Source: CAZQHK01 sp964593455
Lineage (GTDB): Bacteria > Muiribacteriota > CAYSPT01
Assembly: GCA_964593455.1 (NCBI GenBank)
Contig: CAZQHK010000027.1
Span: forward strand, 1 to 64,000
Direction of reading: 5' to 3'
Length of the DNA: 64,000 nt
This document shows, piece after piece, positions 16,528 to 25,099 of the stretch (position 1 is its first letter; each line of letters begins with the position of its first letter). The translations under genes were made by a program, and so were the position numbers. Below the pieces are notes generated by a model that was not told the origin of the DNA, did no database searches, and was given only the letters and a program-made list of their open reading frames with translations.

Positions 16528-17523
16528 TCAAACCACGCCGGTTATGATTCCTGAAGTGAACGAAGCATCGAGCGGCAACCGCTGAATATCCTTGACTCCG
16601 GCCCGTGACAGCATGTATGTTAACTGATTTTCGGAGTACGACCGACCTCGCTCGGTGCCCATCAGCATATTGAGCGAGAAAAGGGCCGCAAAGAGCGGGC
16701 CGTCCATGGTGTCATCCAAAATGAATTCGTGAATGATGATCAGACCACCCCGTTTCAGAGAAGACGTTGCGTTATTGATAATTTCCTGAACGTTCTCCGG
16801 TCCTTCCCCGTGAAGAATGTGCGACAACCAGGCAGCGTCGAAATCACCGACAAGATCATCTTCCAGAAAATTACCGCTCATAAACCGGACCCGTTTGCCT
16901 ATATCAAACTTGTCGATGGTTTTTTCGGCGTATTTCCTGCTGGTGGGCAGATCGAAAACGGTGGCTTCCAGGTCCTTATTTTGAAGGCAGAAATGGATCG
17001 CGTACGTACCCGGTCCTCCGCCTAAATCGAGCAGGTGTCGCCGACCGGTCAGGTCAATTTTGGGCACCAGCCGGGGAGCGAGATTACTGGCTAAATTGAA
17101 CATTCCCATGAGAAAGCTTTCACGCACGGTTTCATCTTCAAAAGAGATTCGCGTTTTTACCGGAGCACCAGCTGTAACCGCTTCGCTCAGTTTGCTCCAC
17201 CCGCCGATGAGATGGTGGTGATGAAGGATCATGTATCCCATGTAACGGGGTGAATCCTTCGAAAGAAAGGTTTTACCGAAGTCGGTATTGGCGTATTGCT
17301 CATTTTCCTTTATCAGGAGATTCATGGCGGCCAGTGCGTTGAGCAGCATACATACCCCTCGTTGATCGCCACTAATTTCCCGCGCAATTTCCTGTCCGCT
17401 GCGATTGTCTTCTCCGATGGCCGTGAAAACATCGAGTTTCACCCCGGCATGCAGCGCGCAGCTCATCCAGTAGCTTCCAGATACCTGTATTAATCTGTCC
17501 GGACTCCACTCATTTTCGATCAT
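16528..17523 (-). CDS. SAM-dependent O-methyltransferase (Methyltransf_2 type)
   Basis: A 331-residue protein built like acetylserotonin or hydroxyneurosporene O-methyltransferases: an N-terminal winged-helix dimerisation region (about 10-100) and a Rossmann methyltransferase domain (about 160-320). SAM motif I is LLDLGGGPGTYAI; later motifs include FDLP, DAAWLSHILHGEG and GGLIIIHEFILDD. GGAG lies 8 nt before the start. It is the last gene of the ECF-controlled cluster, 33 bp after the ATP-grasp gene. The substrate is unknown; a small phenolic or keto compound would be typical of the family. The palindromic repeat and pseudogene lie just beyond its 3' end. Confidence 0.82.
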   Translation of the reverse strand: MIENEWSPDRLIQVSGSYWMSCALHAGVKLDVFTAIGEDNRSGQEIAREISGDQRGVCMLLNALAAMNLLIKENEQYANTDFGKTFLSKDSPRYMGYMILHHHHLIGGWSKLSEAVTAGAPVKTRISFEDETVRESFLMGMFNLASNLAPRLVPKIDLTGRRHLLDLGGGPGTYAIHFCLQNKDLEATVFDLPTSRKYAEKTIDKFDIGKRVRFMSGNFLEDDLVGDFDAAWLSHILHGEGPENVQEIINNATSSLKRGGLIIIHEFILDDTMDGPLFAALFSLNMLMGTERGRSYSENQLTYMLSRAGVKDIQRLPLDASFTSGIITGVV

Positions 17524-17556
17524 GATGTGTCTCCAATTCGGTTTTACGTGATCATC

Positions 17557-18939
17557 TTACAGTTTGTGGTCCACGAAGAATACGGGCATGAGACCGCCGC
17601 CCTGGTGAACGTTCACGATCTGGCTCGACGCCGCTCGGTTGAAGGCTCCGGCAAAGGCTCCGTCGTGCACCCAGAAATTAATATTGACGTACCGGTCTTC
17701 GAAACCGGACAGTTTGCCGTTATTGAGAATGGGGAACTCGTCAATCGGGACCTCTACTTTCTGCTGTACGGCATAGGTCGGGCCTACCGTCAAGGCCTTT
17801 TCAATGGTCGCGTCCCATTCCGCCTGGTCGGCCAGCCAGCCCATAACCGCTCCGAATCCACCGTATCCCGAGTTTGGTTTCAGGGCCATCATATCCTTGT
17901 TTTTGCTGATGAACGGGATGAGGTCCACTTCTTTGCCTTCAAAAGTAGTTTTGCGTTCTCTTACCAACCTGGTCCAGGGGATATGTTTCTTGAAGGCCTC
18001 GTTTTCCGCCGGTGTGAACATCTTCGCGTAACGGTCGTCGGTCATGATTTCCAGGATGGCCTTGAAGTCGCCGGTAGCCGCGGTAATGGGGTTCACCAGG
18101 CATACGTTACCGTCCCGATAGGCCGTGATGACCGCCTGGCAGCCGCCCCAGAATTCATCGTTGATAAAATCGGTCAGGGCGTCCCGGTAGATGAGATGGA
18201 TATGCTTCCCGTTCAGGAAAAGCTTTTTTCCGTCGTAGTCGAAATCGGCCGGATCGGCGTGCCACGCGTTGTAGCCGAGCGAACAGTAGTAGCGTGCAAT
18301 GGCCTTGAAATCACCGAGGATCGTTGATTCTTTCCAGCAGATGATAGCAATGTTGGGCCGGGGCAGGGGAGTTTCCATCCCCTTGTTCAGGCACCACTGC
18401 TCGTATTTCCTTTTCAGTACCGTGTGATGGTTGTCGAGCAGCCGGTCGATAGTCAGGTCATACTTCTCGGCGAGTTTTCTCACAGCCGGCAGACCGCAGA
18501 AGATCTCCAGCATGTCGTCGTTCCATCCCATCCCCGACGGGTCCCCGCAGTTAAACTCGAGAAATTTAAGGTCTTTGGTTTCCTGGTTGAAAAACAGGTC
18601 GTAACGGTTGACCATCTGGAGGCGCGGGTATCCCGGGTTGATCCTCGCTAGTTCGCCTTCCCGGCCTTCCAGTTCGATGATGTCAGAAAATGTGCCGTCC
18701 CGCAGGAAAGCCCGTCCGATTTTTTCCAGGCCCTCAGCCATAATTGAGGTAATCGAGGCGATAGACTGCCGGTCGCTGGCTTCCACGAAATACGGTTTCA
18801 GGAAGGTGGGAAACGGTTCCCCGTTCATCTCCATTTCCTTTTCCTTCATCCTGTCCGTCAGCATGGCCATCTGTTCTTCCGGATCGGTTTCCAGCAATAT
18901 TTTCTTGAAATCGGCGTTAACATTTTGCAGCAATCCCAT
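17557..18939 (-). CDS. Circularly permuted ATP-grasp family ligase
   Basis: A 460-residue protein with signs of the circularly permuted ATP-grasp fold seen in glutathionylspermidine-synthase-like ligases: FLEFNCGDPSGMGWNDD (about 135-150) in the pre-ATP-grasp part, then ALKPNSGYGGFGAVMGW (about 350) as the ATP-binding Lys/Gly loop, and late acidic/Asn residues near FEDRYVNINFWV for magnesium. Such enzymes couple ATP hydrolysis to amide or peptide bond formation. The ATG at 18939 is preferred over a GTG two codons earlier because GGAGGGG is then well spaced. It lies between the nitrilase-family and methyltransferase genes in the ECF cluster, suggesting a short biosynthetic pathway. Substrate unknown. 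Confidence 0.7.
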   Translation of the reverse strand: MGLLQNVNADFKKILLETDPEEQMAMLTDRMKEKEMEMNGEPFPTFLKPYFVEASDRQSIASITSIMAEGLEKIGRAFLRDGTFSDIIELEGREGELARINPGYPRLQMVNRYDLFFNQETKDLKFLEFNCGDPSGMGWNDDMLEIFCGLPAVRKLAEKYDLTIDRLLDNHHTVLKRKYEQWCLNKGMETPLPRPNIAIICWKESTILGDFKAIARYYCSLGYNAWHADPADFDYDGKKLFLNGKHIHLIYRDALTDFINDEFWGGCQAVITAYRDGNVCLVNPITAATGDFKAILEIMTDDRYAKMFTPAENEAFKKHIPWTRLVRERKTTFEGKEVDLIPFISKNKDMMALKPNSGYGGFGAVMGWLADQAEWDATIEKALTVGPTYAVQQKVEVPIDEFPILNNGKLSGFEDRYVNINFWVHDGAFAGAFNRAASSQIVNVHQGGGLMPVFFVDHKL

Positions 18940-19005
18940 GTGCACCCCTCCTCGTTACGCTTTTCCTGGTTTCCCGTCACGGGGGATGATGTTTCCCGGC
19001 AAAAA

Positions 19006-19881
19006 CTACGGAATCAGCTCCTGGAGTCCGCCGTAAGTTTCCGGCCGCCGGTCACGGTAAAACTGCCAGGTTTGCCTGACCTGGTATATCACATCGAGAT
19101 CGATTTCGGCCACCAGCACCTCGTCTTTGTCCCGGGACGCTTCGGCAATAATCTGTCCCCGAGGATCGCAGAAATAGCTCGTTCCGTAAAACTCCCCTAC
19201 ATTCCACGGCGCTTCCATGCCGACGCGGTTGATGGCCCCGATGAAATAACCGTTGGCTACCGCGTGGGCAGGCTGTTCCAGTTTCCAGAGATACTCCGAT
19301 AATCCTGCCACCGTGGCCGATGGATTAAAGACGATATCGGCTCCGTTCAGTCCCAGTAACCGTGCTCCTTCGGGAAAATGGCGGTCGTAGCAAATGTAGA
19401 CTCCCACTTTACAAAAAGCTGTATTGAATACGGGGTATCCGAGATTTCCCGGTTTGAAATAAAACTTCTCCCAGAACCCGGGCAGCAGGTGGGGGATGTG
19501 GATTTTTCTGAACGAACCCAGGTACGAGCCGTCGGCGTCTATGACCGCGGCGGTGTTGTAATAGACCCCTTTTATGGTTTCTTCCATGATGGGGACAATA
19601 ATCACCATCCCGTATTTCTTAGCCAGTTCACGCATGAGGCTTACCGTCTGCCCATCCGGCACCGGTTCCGCCATCTCGTACCATTTCAAGCTTTGTTCCG
19701 CGCAGAAATACGGTCCATAAAATATTTCCTGCATGCAAAGGACCTGGGCGTTTTGCCGATATGCTTCCTCGATAAGCTTTACGTGCTTATCGAGCATCGC
19801 CTCTTTTATTACCGACACGTTCCTGTCGCCGGGTATATCGCATTTCGCCTGGATAAGCGCACAGGTAATTTTATTATCCAT
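19006..19881 (-). CDS. Nitrilase-superfamily amidase, beta-ureidopropionase-like
   Basis: A 291-residue carbon-nitrogen hydrolase with an intact catalytic triad: Glu52 (MQEIFYGPYF), Lys126 (FRKIHIP) and Cys164 (VYICYDRHFP). The sequence NPSATVAGLSEYLWKLEQ and INRVG resembles beta-ureidopropionases and N-carbamoylputrescine amidases, which cleave N-carbamoyl groups to amine, CO2 and ammonia. A strong AAGGAGG lies before the start. It sits between the cyclase-HEAT gene (33 bp upstream) and the ATP-grasp gene (66 bp downstream). Length is normal. A dihydropyrimidinase partner is not adjacent, so pyrimidine breakdown is only one possibility; another carbamoyl or amide substrate is equally likely here. 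Confidence 0.87.
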   Translation of the reverse strand: MDNKITCALIQAKCDIPGDRNVSVIKEAMLDKHVKLIEEAYRQNAQVLCMQEIFYGPYFCAEQSLKWYEMAEPVPDGQTVSLMRELAKKYGMVIIVPIMEETIKGVYYNTAAVIDADGSYLGSFRKIHIPHLLPGFWEKFYFKPGNLGYPVFNTAFCKVGVYICYDRHFPEGARLLGLNGADIVFNPSATVAGLSEYLWKLEQPAHAVANGYFIGAINRVGMEAPWNVGEFYGTSYFCDPRGQIIAEASRDKDEVLVAEIDLDVIYQVRQTWQFYRDRRPETYGGLQELIP

Positions 19882-19914
19882 GGTTCCTCCTTAAAAAAAT
19901 TGAATTGTTATGTT

Positions 19915-22152
19915 TTATGCCTGGTGGCGCTTGCTCTGGAATTTGTCTACCAAAAGTATCATTTCCTTGGGGACCCCGATTCTCTCAACCGCTTCGAAAA
20001 TGGCTTCGGCCATCAGGGAATCAGCGTCGTCGATCATCTTCATCAGTGGCAGGAGGGCGTTTCGGTCCCCGATCTTTCCCAGGGCCTTGATCGCCTGCAT
20101 CTTGACCTCGCGGTCAGGATCGTGCAAGGAGGATATCAGGGTGTCGACGGTCTTCCGCAAAGACTGCAGGATGTTAAAAAAGATGGTCTTGTTTTCCTCT
20201 CTGAGAACGCCGATCAACATCTCCATGCTTCTGACTGTACCTAACTCTCCCAGAGCGTAAACCGCGCTTGACCGCATCAACATCCTGGGGTTGTCCAGCA
20301 TCTTGGATAAGGCATCTATAACCCTGAAATCTCCGCTTCTCCACAAGACGACGGCGGCGTTGGCCTTGACGCGGTTGTTGATATCGTCGATCAAGGGACG
20401 CACCAGTTCGACCAGGTTGGGGGCGCCGACACCGAGCAGGGCTTCTACCGCGTTGGCTCTCACGCGGTCATCGGAATGCTCCAGGAACGTACTCAGCAGG
20501 TCTTGGGTCTGTGAATCTCCCACGTAACCGATAGCCTGAATCAGGGTGGCCAGTACTTTGGTATCGGTTTCCGTCTCGGCGGCGTGAACGATCGCATCTT
20601 TCACCCGTGACCGGGTTACCGTGTTAAGTGGGAAATAAAGAAGGCGCGAAAGCGCCACTGTTACCGCCATTCTGATGGAAGGATCATTATCCAGCAGGAG
20701 TTCGAGAAGATAGGGAATAGCCTCCGGATTATTGCTTCGGCCCAGCACTTTGATGCTATTTTGTTTCAGTGAGGGATCTTCCGATTTGATGTTCGTGAGA
20801 AGATCGTCAAGCTCCCTCAGTTTTCTCACCTCGTAAATCGAAAGGAGTTCCTTTTTTCCTTTCAATGTGGTTGAAGGCAATTCGACGAATTCAATCAGGT
20901 CTTCCAGAAAATCATGTGTTTTCTGGCCCACGATGATTCGGGTGTGCCGGCCTTTTTTTGACAGCTTCTCAAGCCGCGAAGCGATATTCACGGTATCACC
21001 GATGACGGTGTATTCCATCCTCCGGCTGGAGCCGATGTTACCGGAGACGACACGTCCTGAGTTGATGCCGATTCCCACGTTGACCGTGGTTTTCTGGTAG
21101 AAGACCCGGTTGCGTTCGAGTTCGGCCATATTATCCTGTATCTCCAGAGCGCAAAGGACGGCGTTGCGGGCGCTCTCTTCCAGGGAGGGGGAGTAGAAGA
21201 CGGCCATGGCGCAATCACCCATGAATTTGTCGAGCACTCCCTTATGTTTCACGATGGTATCGACAATCACGCCGAAATATTCATTGAGTACCGACACGAC
21301 CTCTTTTGGGGGAAGCTGTTCGGACAGGGTGGTGAACCCGCAGACATCGGCAAACATCACCGTTACATCCCGGGCCTCTCCTCCCAGGTAGAGGTTGGTG
21401 CCTGAACTCCTCTGTACTTCCATCCAGGCGGAATGAGAGAGATATATCCTGGCTTTTTCTATCTGTTTTAAACCCAGGATCATCTCGTTGAAGGATCGGG
21501 CCAACCGGCCGAGTTCATCCTGGGAAGAGTAGTTCACTTCGGCGCTGAGATCGCCCCGTGCTATCACCTGGGCAGCCTGTTCAAATTGTTCAATCGGTTT
21601 AGTGATGAGACGGCTCAGCAAAATCGATCCCAGGATTCCCAACACGAGAAAAACACCTAATATGACGAGAGCCTGGTTTCTCATGACGCTCATTTCCGCG
21701 TGAAAACGTTCCAGGGAAAACTCGGTGTATATGTAACCGGATACTCCGGACGGTCCTTTAATTTCCTGTGGTTTCTCCGGAGAAAAGGTTTGCCGGTCCC
21801 GGTTACTGAAACGTGGATTCTGGGCATCGGTGATTTCAATTTCCTTCCCGGTGGTTTCAGAAATCTTGGTAATTCTCATCCTGACAATGTCGCTGTTCTC
21901 TTCCTCGACGAGGATTTTTACTGTGCTTATAAGGCGTGAGAAGTCTCCTTCCCTGAGGGCCTGAAGCATCATGACACTGAGCACCCTGGTCAGTATTGCC
22001 GCCCGTTCCTCGCTCTCCCTTCTCACTCGTTTCCGCTCGGCCCGCAAAGTGACTATACTTCTCGACGAAACGAGGAAAAGGACGAGCAGAACGGCCAGGA
22101 TACTGATCTTTGTGTGGATTCGCAGCGGAAGGGATTTGAAAAATGATTTCAT
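19915..22152 (-). CDS. Membrane adenylate cyclase with C-terminal HEAT repeats
   Basis: A 745-residue protein: membrane segment (about 15-34), a roughly 125-residue periplasmic part, membrane segment (about 161-182), HAMP (about 182-235), class III cyclase (about 260-440) and HEAT repeats (about 465-735). Catalytic residues are intact: Asp269 (MFADVCGF), Asp313 (FMGDCAMA), Lys309 and Thr382 for adenine selection, Asn389 and Arg393 (VNIASRLE). The HEAT part contains the core RVRANAVEAL...NRVKANAAVVLW shared with three other proteins in this window. The start is 12 bp after the PhnD-like lipoprotein gene and has a weak ribosome site, implying translational coupling. HEAT repeats after the catalytic domain are unusual and probably recruit a partner protein. 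Confidence 0.87.
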   Translation of the reverse strand: MKSFFKSLPLRIHTKISILAVLLVLFLVSSRSIVTLRAERKRVRRESEERAAILTRVLSVMMLQALREGDFSRLISTVKILVEEENSDIVRMRITKISETTGKEIEITDAQNPRFSNRDRQTFSPEKPQEIKGPSGVSGYIYTEFSLERFHAEMSVMRNQALVILGVFLVLGILGSILLSRLITKPIEQFEQAAQVIARGDLSAEVNYSSQDELGRLARSFNEMILGLKQIEKARIYLSHSAWMEVQRSSGTNLYLGGEARDVTVMFADVCGFTTLSEQLPPKEVVSVLNEYFGVIVDTIVKHKGVLDKFMGDCAMAVFYSPSLEESARNAVLCALEIQDNMAELERNRVFYQKTTVNVGIGINSGRVVSGNIGSSRRMEYTVIGDTVNIASRLEKLSKKGRHTRIIVGQKTHDFLEDLIEFVELPSTTLKGKKELLSIYEVRKLRELDDLLTNIKSEDPSLKQNSIKVLGRSNNPEAIPYLLELLLDNDPSIRMAVTVALSRLLYFPLNTVTRSRVKDAIVHAAETETDTKVLATLIQAIGYVGDSQTQDLLSTFLEHSDDRVRANAVEALLGVGAPNLVELVRPLIDDINNRVKANAAVVLWRSGDFRVIDALSKMLDNPRMLMRSSAVYALGELGTVRSMEMLIGVLREENKTIFFNILQSLRKTVDTLISSLHDPDREVKMQAIKALGKIGDRNALLPLMKMIDDADSLMAEAIFEAVERIGVPKEMILLVDKFQSKRHQA

Positions 22153-22164
22153 GGCGTAGCCGCT

Positions 22165-23109
22165 TCAGTCCTTTCCCGTCTCGAACTCAAATTGCAGCGA
22201 TTTTCGAAAGCCGTCATAGCAGCTGTCGTCAATTTCGATGTAGCCGGTCAACTCTTCGCCGAGTGATTTGAGAACGGTCTGCCCCCGGGAAGTCTTGTTC
22301 AGTGAAAGAAATACTTCGGTGATGGAGGCCGTGAGAGCCGGCGGGAGATCGTCCCGGGCAGCCAGGGGGGCGTTGTAGATCTTATCGGTATAGGCCACTA
22401 CTTTTAGCTGGCCGTTTTTTTCAGGTTCTTCCTTGAATACCTCCTGGTGGGCTCCTTCAAAACAGGCCCCGGCGTCAAACTGTCCCAGGAAAACATTCAA
22501 AACAACATTGTCGTGTCCCTTGACGAAATCGAAGGAAAAATCTTTTCCCGGTGTTAGCCCTGCATCCAAAAGTGCAATCGTGGGGTAGATGAAACCAGAG
22601 GACGAGCCCCGGTCGACAAAACAGATGGATTTCCCTTTCAGATCGTTCAAGTTATCGATTCCGGCGTCGGCCCGGGCAATGATCGTTCCCCGGTAAAAAG
22701 GTTCTTTTGAGACGGGGGCCAGGATCGCGTTGTAACCGGCGGGATGACCGTGGACATAGCCCATGGTGCCCGGCATAACCAGGTCGTATTCCTTGTTTTT
22801 CATTCCCTGGACGATGGAATCGTAATCGGGAGCGAACACGAACTTGACCCGGGCGTTTATTTTTTCTTCCAGGTAGGCGCATAGCGGCACGTAGCGGCGT
22901 GACTTATCGAGAACGTTTTGCGACGGGATATTGCCGATTATCAACACCCTGGCCGGCCGGTCTGAGGGTTTGATTTCCGGTGTTTTTTTTTCTTCTTTCA
23001 CGGCAGGCTTGCAGCCTGAAACGAGCAGGGCAATTACGAAAACATATACGATTAACCGGCAGTATCTTGAAGACCGCAAGTTACTTGATCTAAATGAGAT
23101 CATCGTCAT
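22165..23109 (-). CDS. PhnD-like periplasmic binding lipoprotein
   Basis: A 314-residue substrate-binding protein of the PhnD (phosphonate/phosphite) family. The lipobox ALLVSGC puts the acylated cysteine at residue 33. The mature protein shows ARVLIIGNIPSQ, FVFAPDYDSIVQGMKNKEYDLVMPGTMGYV and CFVDRGSSSGFIYPTIALLDAG, the usual two-lobe ligand-binding motifs, the last contacting the anion. No ABC permease or ATPase gene is in the window. The gene is followed 12 bp later by the membrane cyclase, so the lipoprotein more likely serves as a ligand-sensing subunit than as part of a transporter (inference). It lies within the ECF cluster. Confidence 0.82.
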   Translation of the reverse strand: MTMISFRSSNLRSSRYCRLIVYVFVIALLVSGCKPAVKEEKKTPEIKPSDRPARVLIIGNIPSQNVLDKSRRYVPLCAYLEEKINARVKFVFAPDYDSIVQGMKNKEYDLVMPGTMGYVHGHPAGYNAILAPVSKEPFYRGTIIARADAGIDNLNDLKGKSICFVDRGSSSGFIYPTIALLDAGLTPGKDFSFDFVKGHDNVVLNVFLGQFDAGACFEGAHQEVFKEEPEKNGQLKVVAYTDKIYNAPLAARDDLPPALTASITEVFLSLNKTSRGQTVLKSLGEELTGYIEIDDSCYDGFRKSLQFEFETGKD

Positions 23110-23219
23110 CCGCTTTCAGTTGTTGCAAGATCAAGCATACTCTTTCTGTCCGGATCAACGCAAGACGCAGAGCGGATGCAAGCTCGGTAAAGCTTCCTTA
23201 AAAAACACCGGAGCTGACG

Positions 23220-23783
23220 CTATTCAATCTCCAGGGCCCGGTTTAAGTATTCGATAGATTTTTCCAGATTGCCTTTTTCCCGATACAAGGTACCGAGTCT
23301 CTTCAGGTATTCGATCTTCAGATCTTTCGCGGTGAAATCCTCCAACTGCCTGTCCGCTATCTTGTCCAGCCCCGTATGGAGATACTCGATAGCTTTTTCT
23401 TTGTCCTGCTTCAGGTCCATGTAAAGCTCGGCAATCTCCAGGTAGATGTGCAGGCGGTCCCGCTCGATTTCTTCCGCTGTTCTCGGATCGAGTCCTTCCG
23501 GCATTTCAAACTTCAGTATCTTAATGTAAGTTTCGATGGCCTGGTCGATCTTTTCAGCTTCCATGTAGGTCTGGGCCAACTCCCAGAGTACGCTCATTTT
23601 GTTAAGGATGTAATCGTACTCGCGGTCTGTTTCATCTTCTTCGGCTTCAGCCAGCATGAAGGACGGATCGGTAAACTCAAAGTTTTCCGTATCCGCCGCT
23701 GCTTGTGTGTTTGTGATGAGACCCAGCAACAGAAAAAATGCCAGGATAGAAGTAATCAACCTCTTTGACGTTGGAAAAGACAT
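23220..23783 (-). CDS. Secreted TPR protein
   Basis: A 187-residue protein with signal peptide (1-28, ending NTQAA), an acidic stretch (about 45-56) and about three TPR units (64-187), for example AQTYMEAEKIDQAIETYIKIL and GTLYREKGNLEKSIEYLNRAL. A perfect AAAGGAGG precedes the start. It overlaps the end of the anti-sigma gene by 28 bp, so expression is coupled. It probably acts as a periplasmic adaptor; a contact with the anti-sigma factor's outer part or the PhnD-like lipoprotein would fit the position (inference). Confidence 0.75.
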   Translation of the reverse strand: MSFPTSKRLITSILAFFLLLGLITNTQAAADTENFEFTDPSFMLAEAEEDETDREYDYILNKMSVLWELAQTYMEAEKIDQAIETYIKILKFEMPEGLDPRTAEEIERDRLHIYLEIAELYMDLKQDKEKAIEYLHTGLDKIADRQLEDFTAKDLKIEYLKRLGTLYREKGNLEKSIEYLNRALEIE

Positions 23784-24292
23784 GGTTTTCCTCCTTTACG
23801 TTTGAAGAGCTGTTTTTTCTCTCTTGTTCCCGTGAAAAGTTCCCGTTTTTTACCGGTATCGAACGGATTTTTGGGTAGCTTATAAGCAGATTCGAAAAGC
23901 ATCACTTCCTTCCTGCCGGCAATGAAGAGTTCTTTGCCCGGTTTTTTCCCGGTTGTAAGTTTTCCGGTATCGAGCTGCCCGGTGAACTGGAATAGGGTAT
24001 AACCTGCTAAAAGAACGAAGAGCACGGCGAGTGCCGAAGCCGGCGCCGGATAACCGAGTTGTGACCATCGGTTCCGTGTTTTTCGGCCGGTTACCGTGTC
24101 AAAGACTTTCCGATGCATCTCAGGACCAGGCTCCGGAGGAGAAGTAAGAACGAGAATATCTTTCTCCATTTCCTGCAGGCGTCGGCTTACCTGGCGGCAA
24201 TCGGGGCACGAACGAAGGTGAGCGTTCAGTTCCTTGTTATCCAGAGGCGGTTCTTCACTCATCAACCGTTGCCTGATCTCATCACAGTTCAT
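23756..24292 (-). CDS. Putative zinc-finger anti-sigma factor
   Basis: A 178-residue single-pass membrane protein. The cytoplasmic N-terminus carries the anti-sigma zinc motif His-X3-Cys-X2-Cys (His25, Cys29, Cys32 in HLRSCPDCR). A membrane segment lies at about 83-103 (ASALAVLFVLLAGYTLF), and the remainder is a basic, low-complexity periplasmic tail rich in Lys, Gly and Arg. The ATG at 24292 overlaps the end of the sigma gene, the usual sigma/anti-sigma arrangement; an in-frame ATG 33 bp further upstream is less likely. It should sequester the cognate ECF sigma factor until a signal releases it. Confidence 0.83.
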   Translation of the reverse strand: MNCDEIRQRLMSEEPPLDNKELNAHLRSCPDCRQVSRRLQEMEKDILVLTSPPEPGPEMHRKVFDTVTGRKTRNRWSQLGYPAPASALAVLFVLLAGYTLFQFTGQLDTGKLTTGKKPGKELFIAGRKEVMLFESAYKLPKNPFDTGKKRELFTGTREKKQLFKRKGGKPCLFQRQRG

Positions 24293-24845
24293 GTCGAACT
24301 TCTCCCGTCTCTTCCTGCATTTCAAATTTTTTCAAAAGCGTCTTCCTGGCCCGATACATGGCCGTTTTAACAGCACCACGGCCTTTTCCTGTGATATCGC
24401 TGATTTCATGGTATGAAAGACCTTCCAGAACGTGGAGCGTGAAGATGATCCTCTCGGTGGCAGGTAGTATCCTTAAAAAACGCCGGACATTTTTATCTGA
24501 TATCCTGGACATGGTCTCCCGTTCCGGATCTGCCGCTTTGGTATGCCGAAAACGAAAAAGATCGAAGGTGGAGTATAGCACTTCTTTGAGACGGATGCGC
24601 CTTCTTTTATCTAAAAAAGTGTTGACTGTTATCCGGTAAGCCCAGGTTGCCAGGCTCGCTTCCTGCCGGAACCGGTCGAGTCCTTTATAAATTCTCATGA
24701 ATACCTCCTGGGTCAGGTCTTCCGCGCTGCTCCTGTTTCCCGTCAGGCGGTACGAGAGACCGAAAACTTTCTTGAAAAGCGTGTTGTAAACAGTTTCAAA
24801 ATCCGGCCTGGTCATCGCTTCATCCTTATTCGAGTCGTGGTTCAT
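24282..24845 (-). CDS. ECF-family RNA polymerase sigma factor
   Basis: A 187-residue ECF sigma factor with region 2 (about 18-85: YRLTGNRSSAEDLTQEVFMRIY, LATWAYRITVNTFLDKRRR) and region 4 (about 120-180: RILPATERIIFTLHVLEGLSYHEISDITGKGRGAVKTAMYRARKTLL). There is no C-terminal extension. An alternative ATG ten codons in (24815) has a better-spaced AAGGA and may be the true start. It overlaps the anti-sigma gene and heads the eight-gene minus-strand cluster ending at 16528. A matching ECF-type promoter lies just upstream, suggesting autoregulation. Confidence 0.92.
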   Translation of the reverse strand: MNHDSNKDEAMTRPDFETVYNTLFKKVFGLSYRLTGNRSSAEDLTQEVFMRIYKGLDRFRQEASLATWAYRITVNTFLDKRRRIRLKEVLYSTFDLFRFRHTKAADPERETMSRISDKNVRRFLRILPATERIIFTLHVLEGLSYHEISDITGKGRGAVKTAMYRARKTLLKKFEMQEETGEVRHEL

Positions 24846-24869
24846 GATCTCCAGTAACCTTCACCATGT

Positions 24870-24899
24870 TCAGACGATGGTTTTTGCCAAACGGTCACA
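24870..24899 (-). promoter_or_regulatory. Candidate ECF-type promoter of the sigma operon
   Basis: On the minus strand TGTGACC and CGTCTGA are separated by 16 bp, which fits the AAC/CGTC class of ECF promoters in spacing and in the CGTC -10 core. The -10 ends 24 bp before the sigma-factor ATG. Self-activation is inferred. Confidence 0.5.
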
Positions 24900-25099
24900 T
24901 TTTTTTTTGAACCTGCTTCACTATCTGTTATCCATCCTGATAATTTGTAATGTGTGCTCGTCCTTGTAGATACTAATACTTGTGTCGCCGTTGCCTCAAG
25001 ACCAATATAGTATCTTGAATTAGGTCAGGTCAAAACGTTAATATGGCTTGTGGGAAGAAAAGCTCTTCCTTAAAACCTGAATGGAGGCGAAATCTGGAC

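Noticed and set aside
17527..18327. Open frames antisense to the ATP-grasp gene and similar long antisense frames (for example 19378-20244, 53629-54462, 60348-61265)
   Set aside because: Each lies opposite a gene with clear homology motifs and has no start support, so they are shadows.
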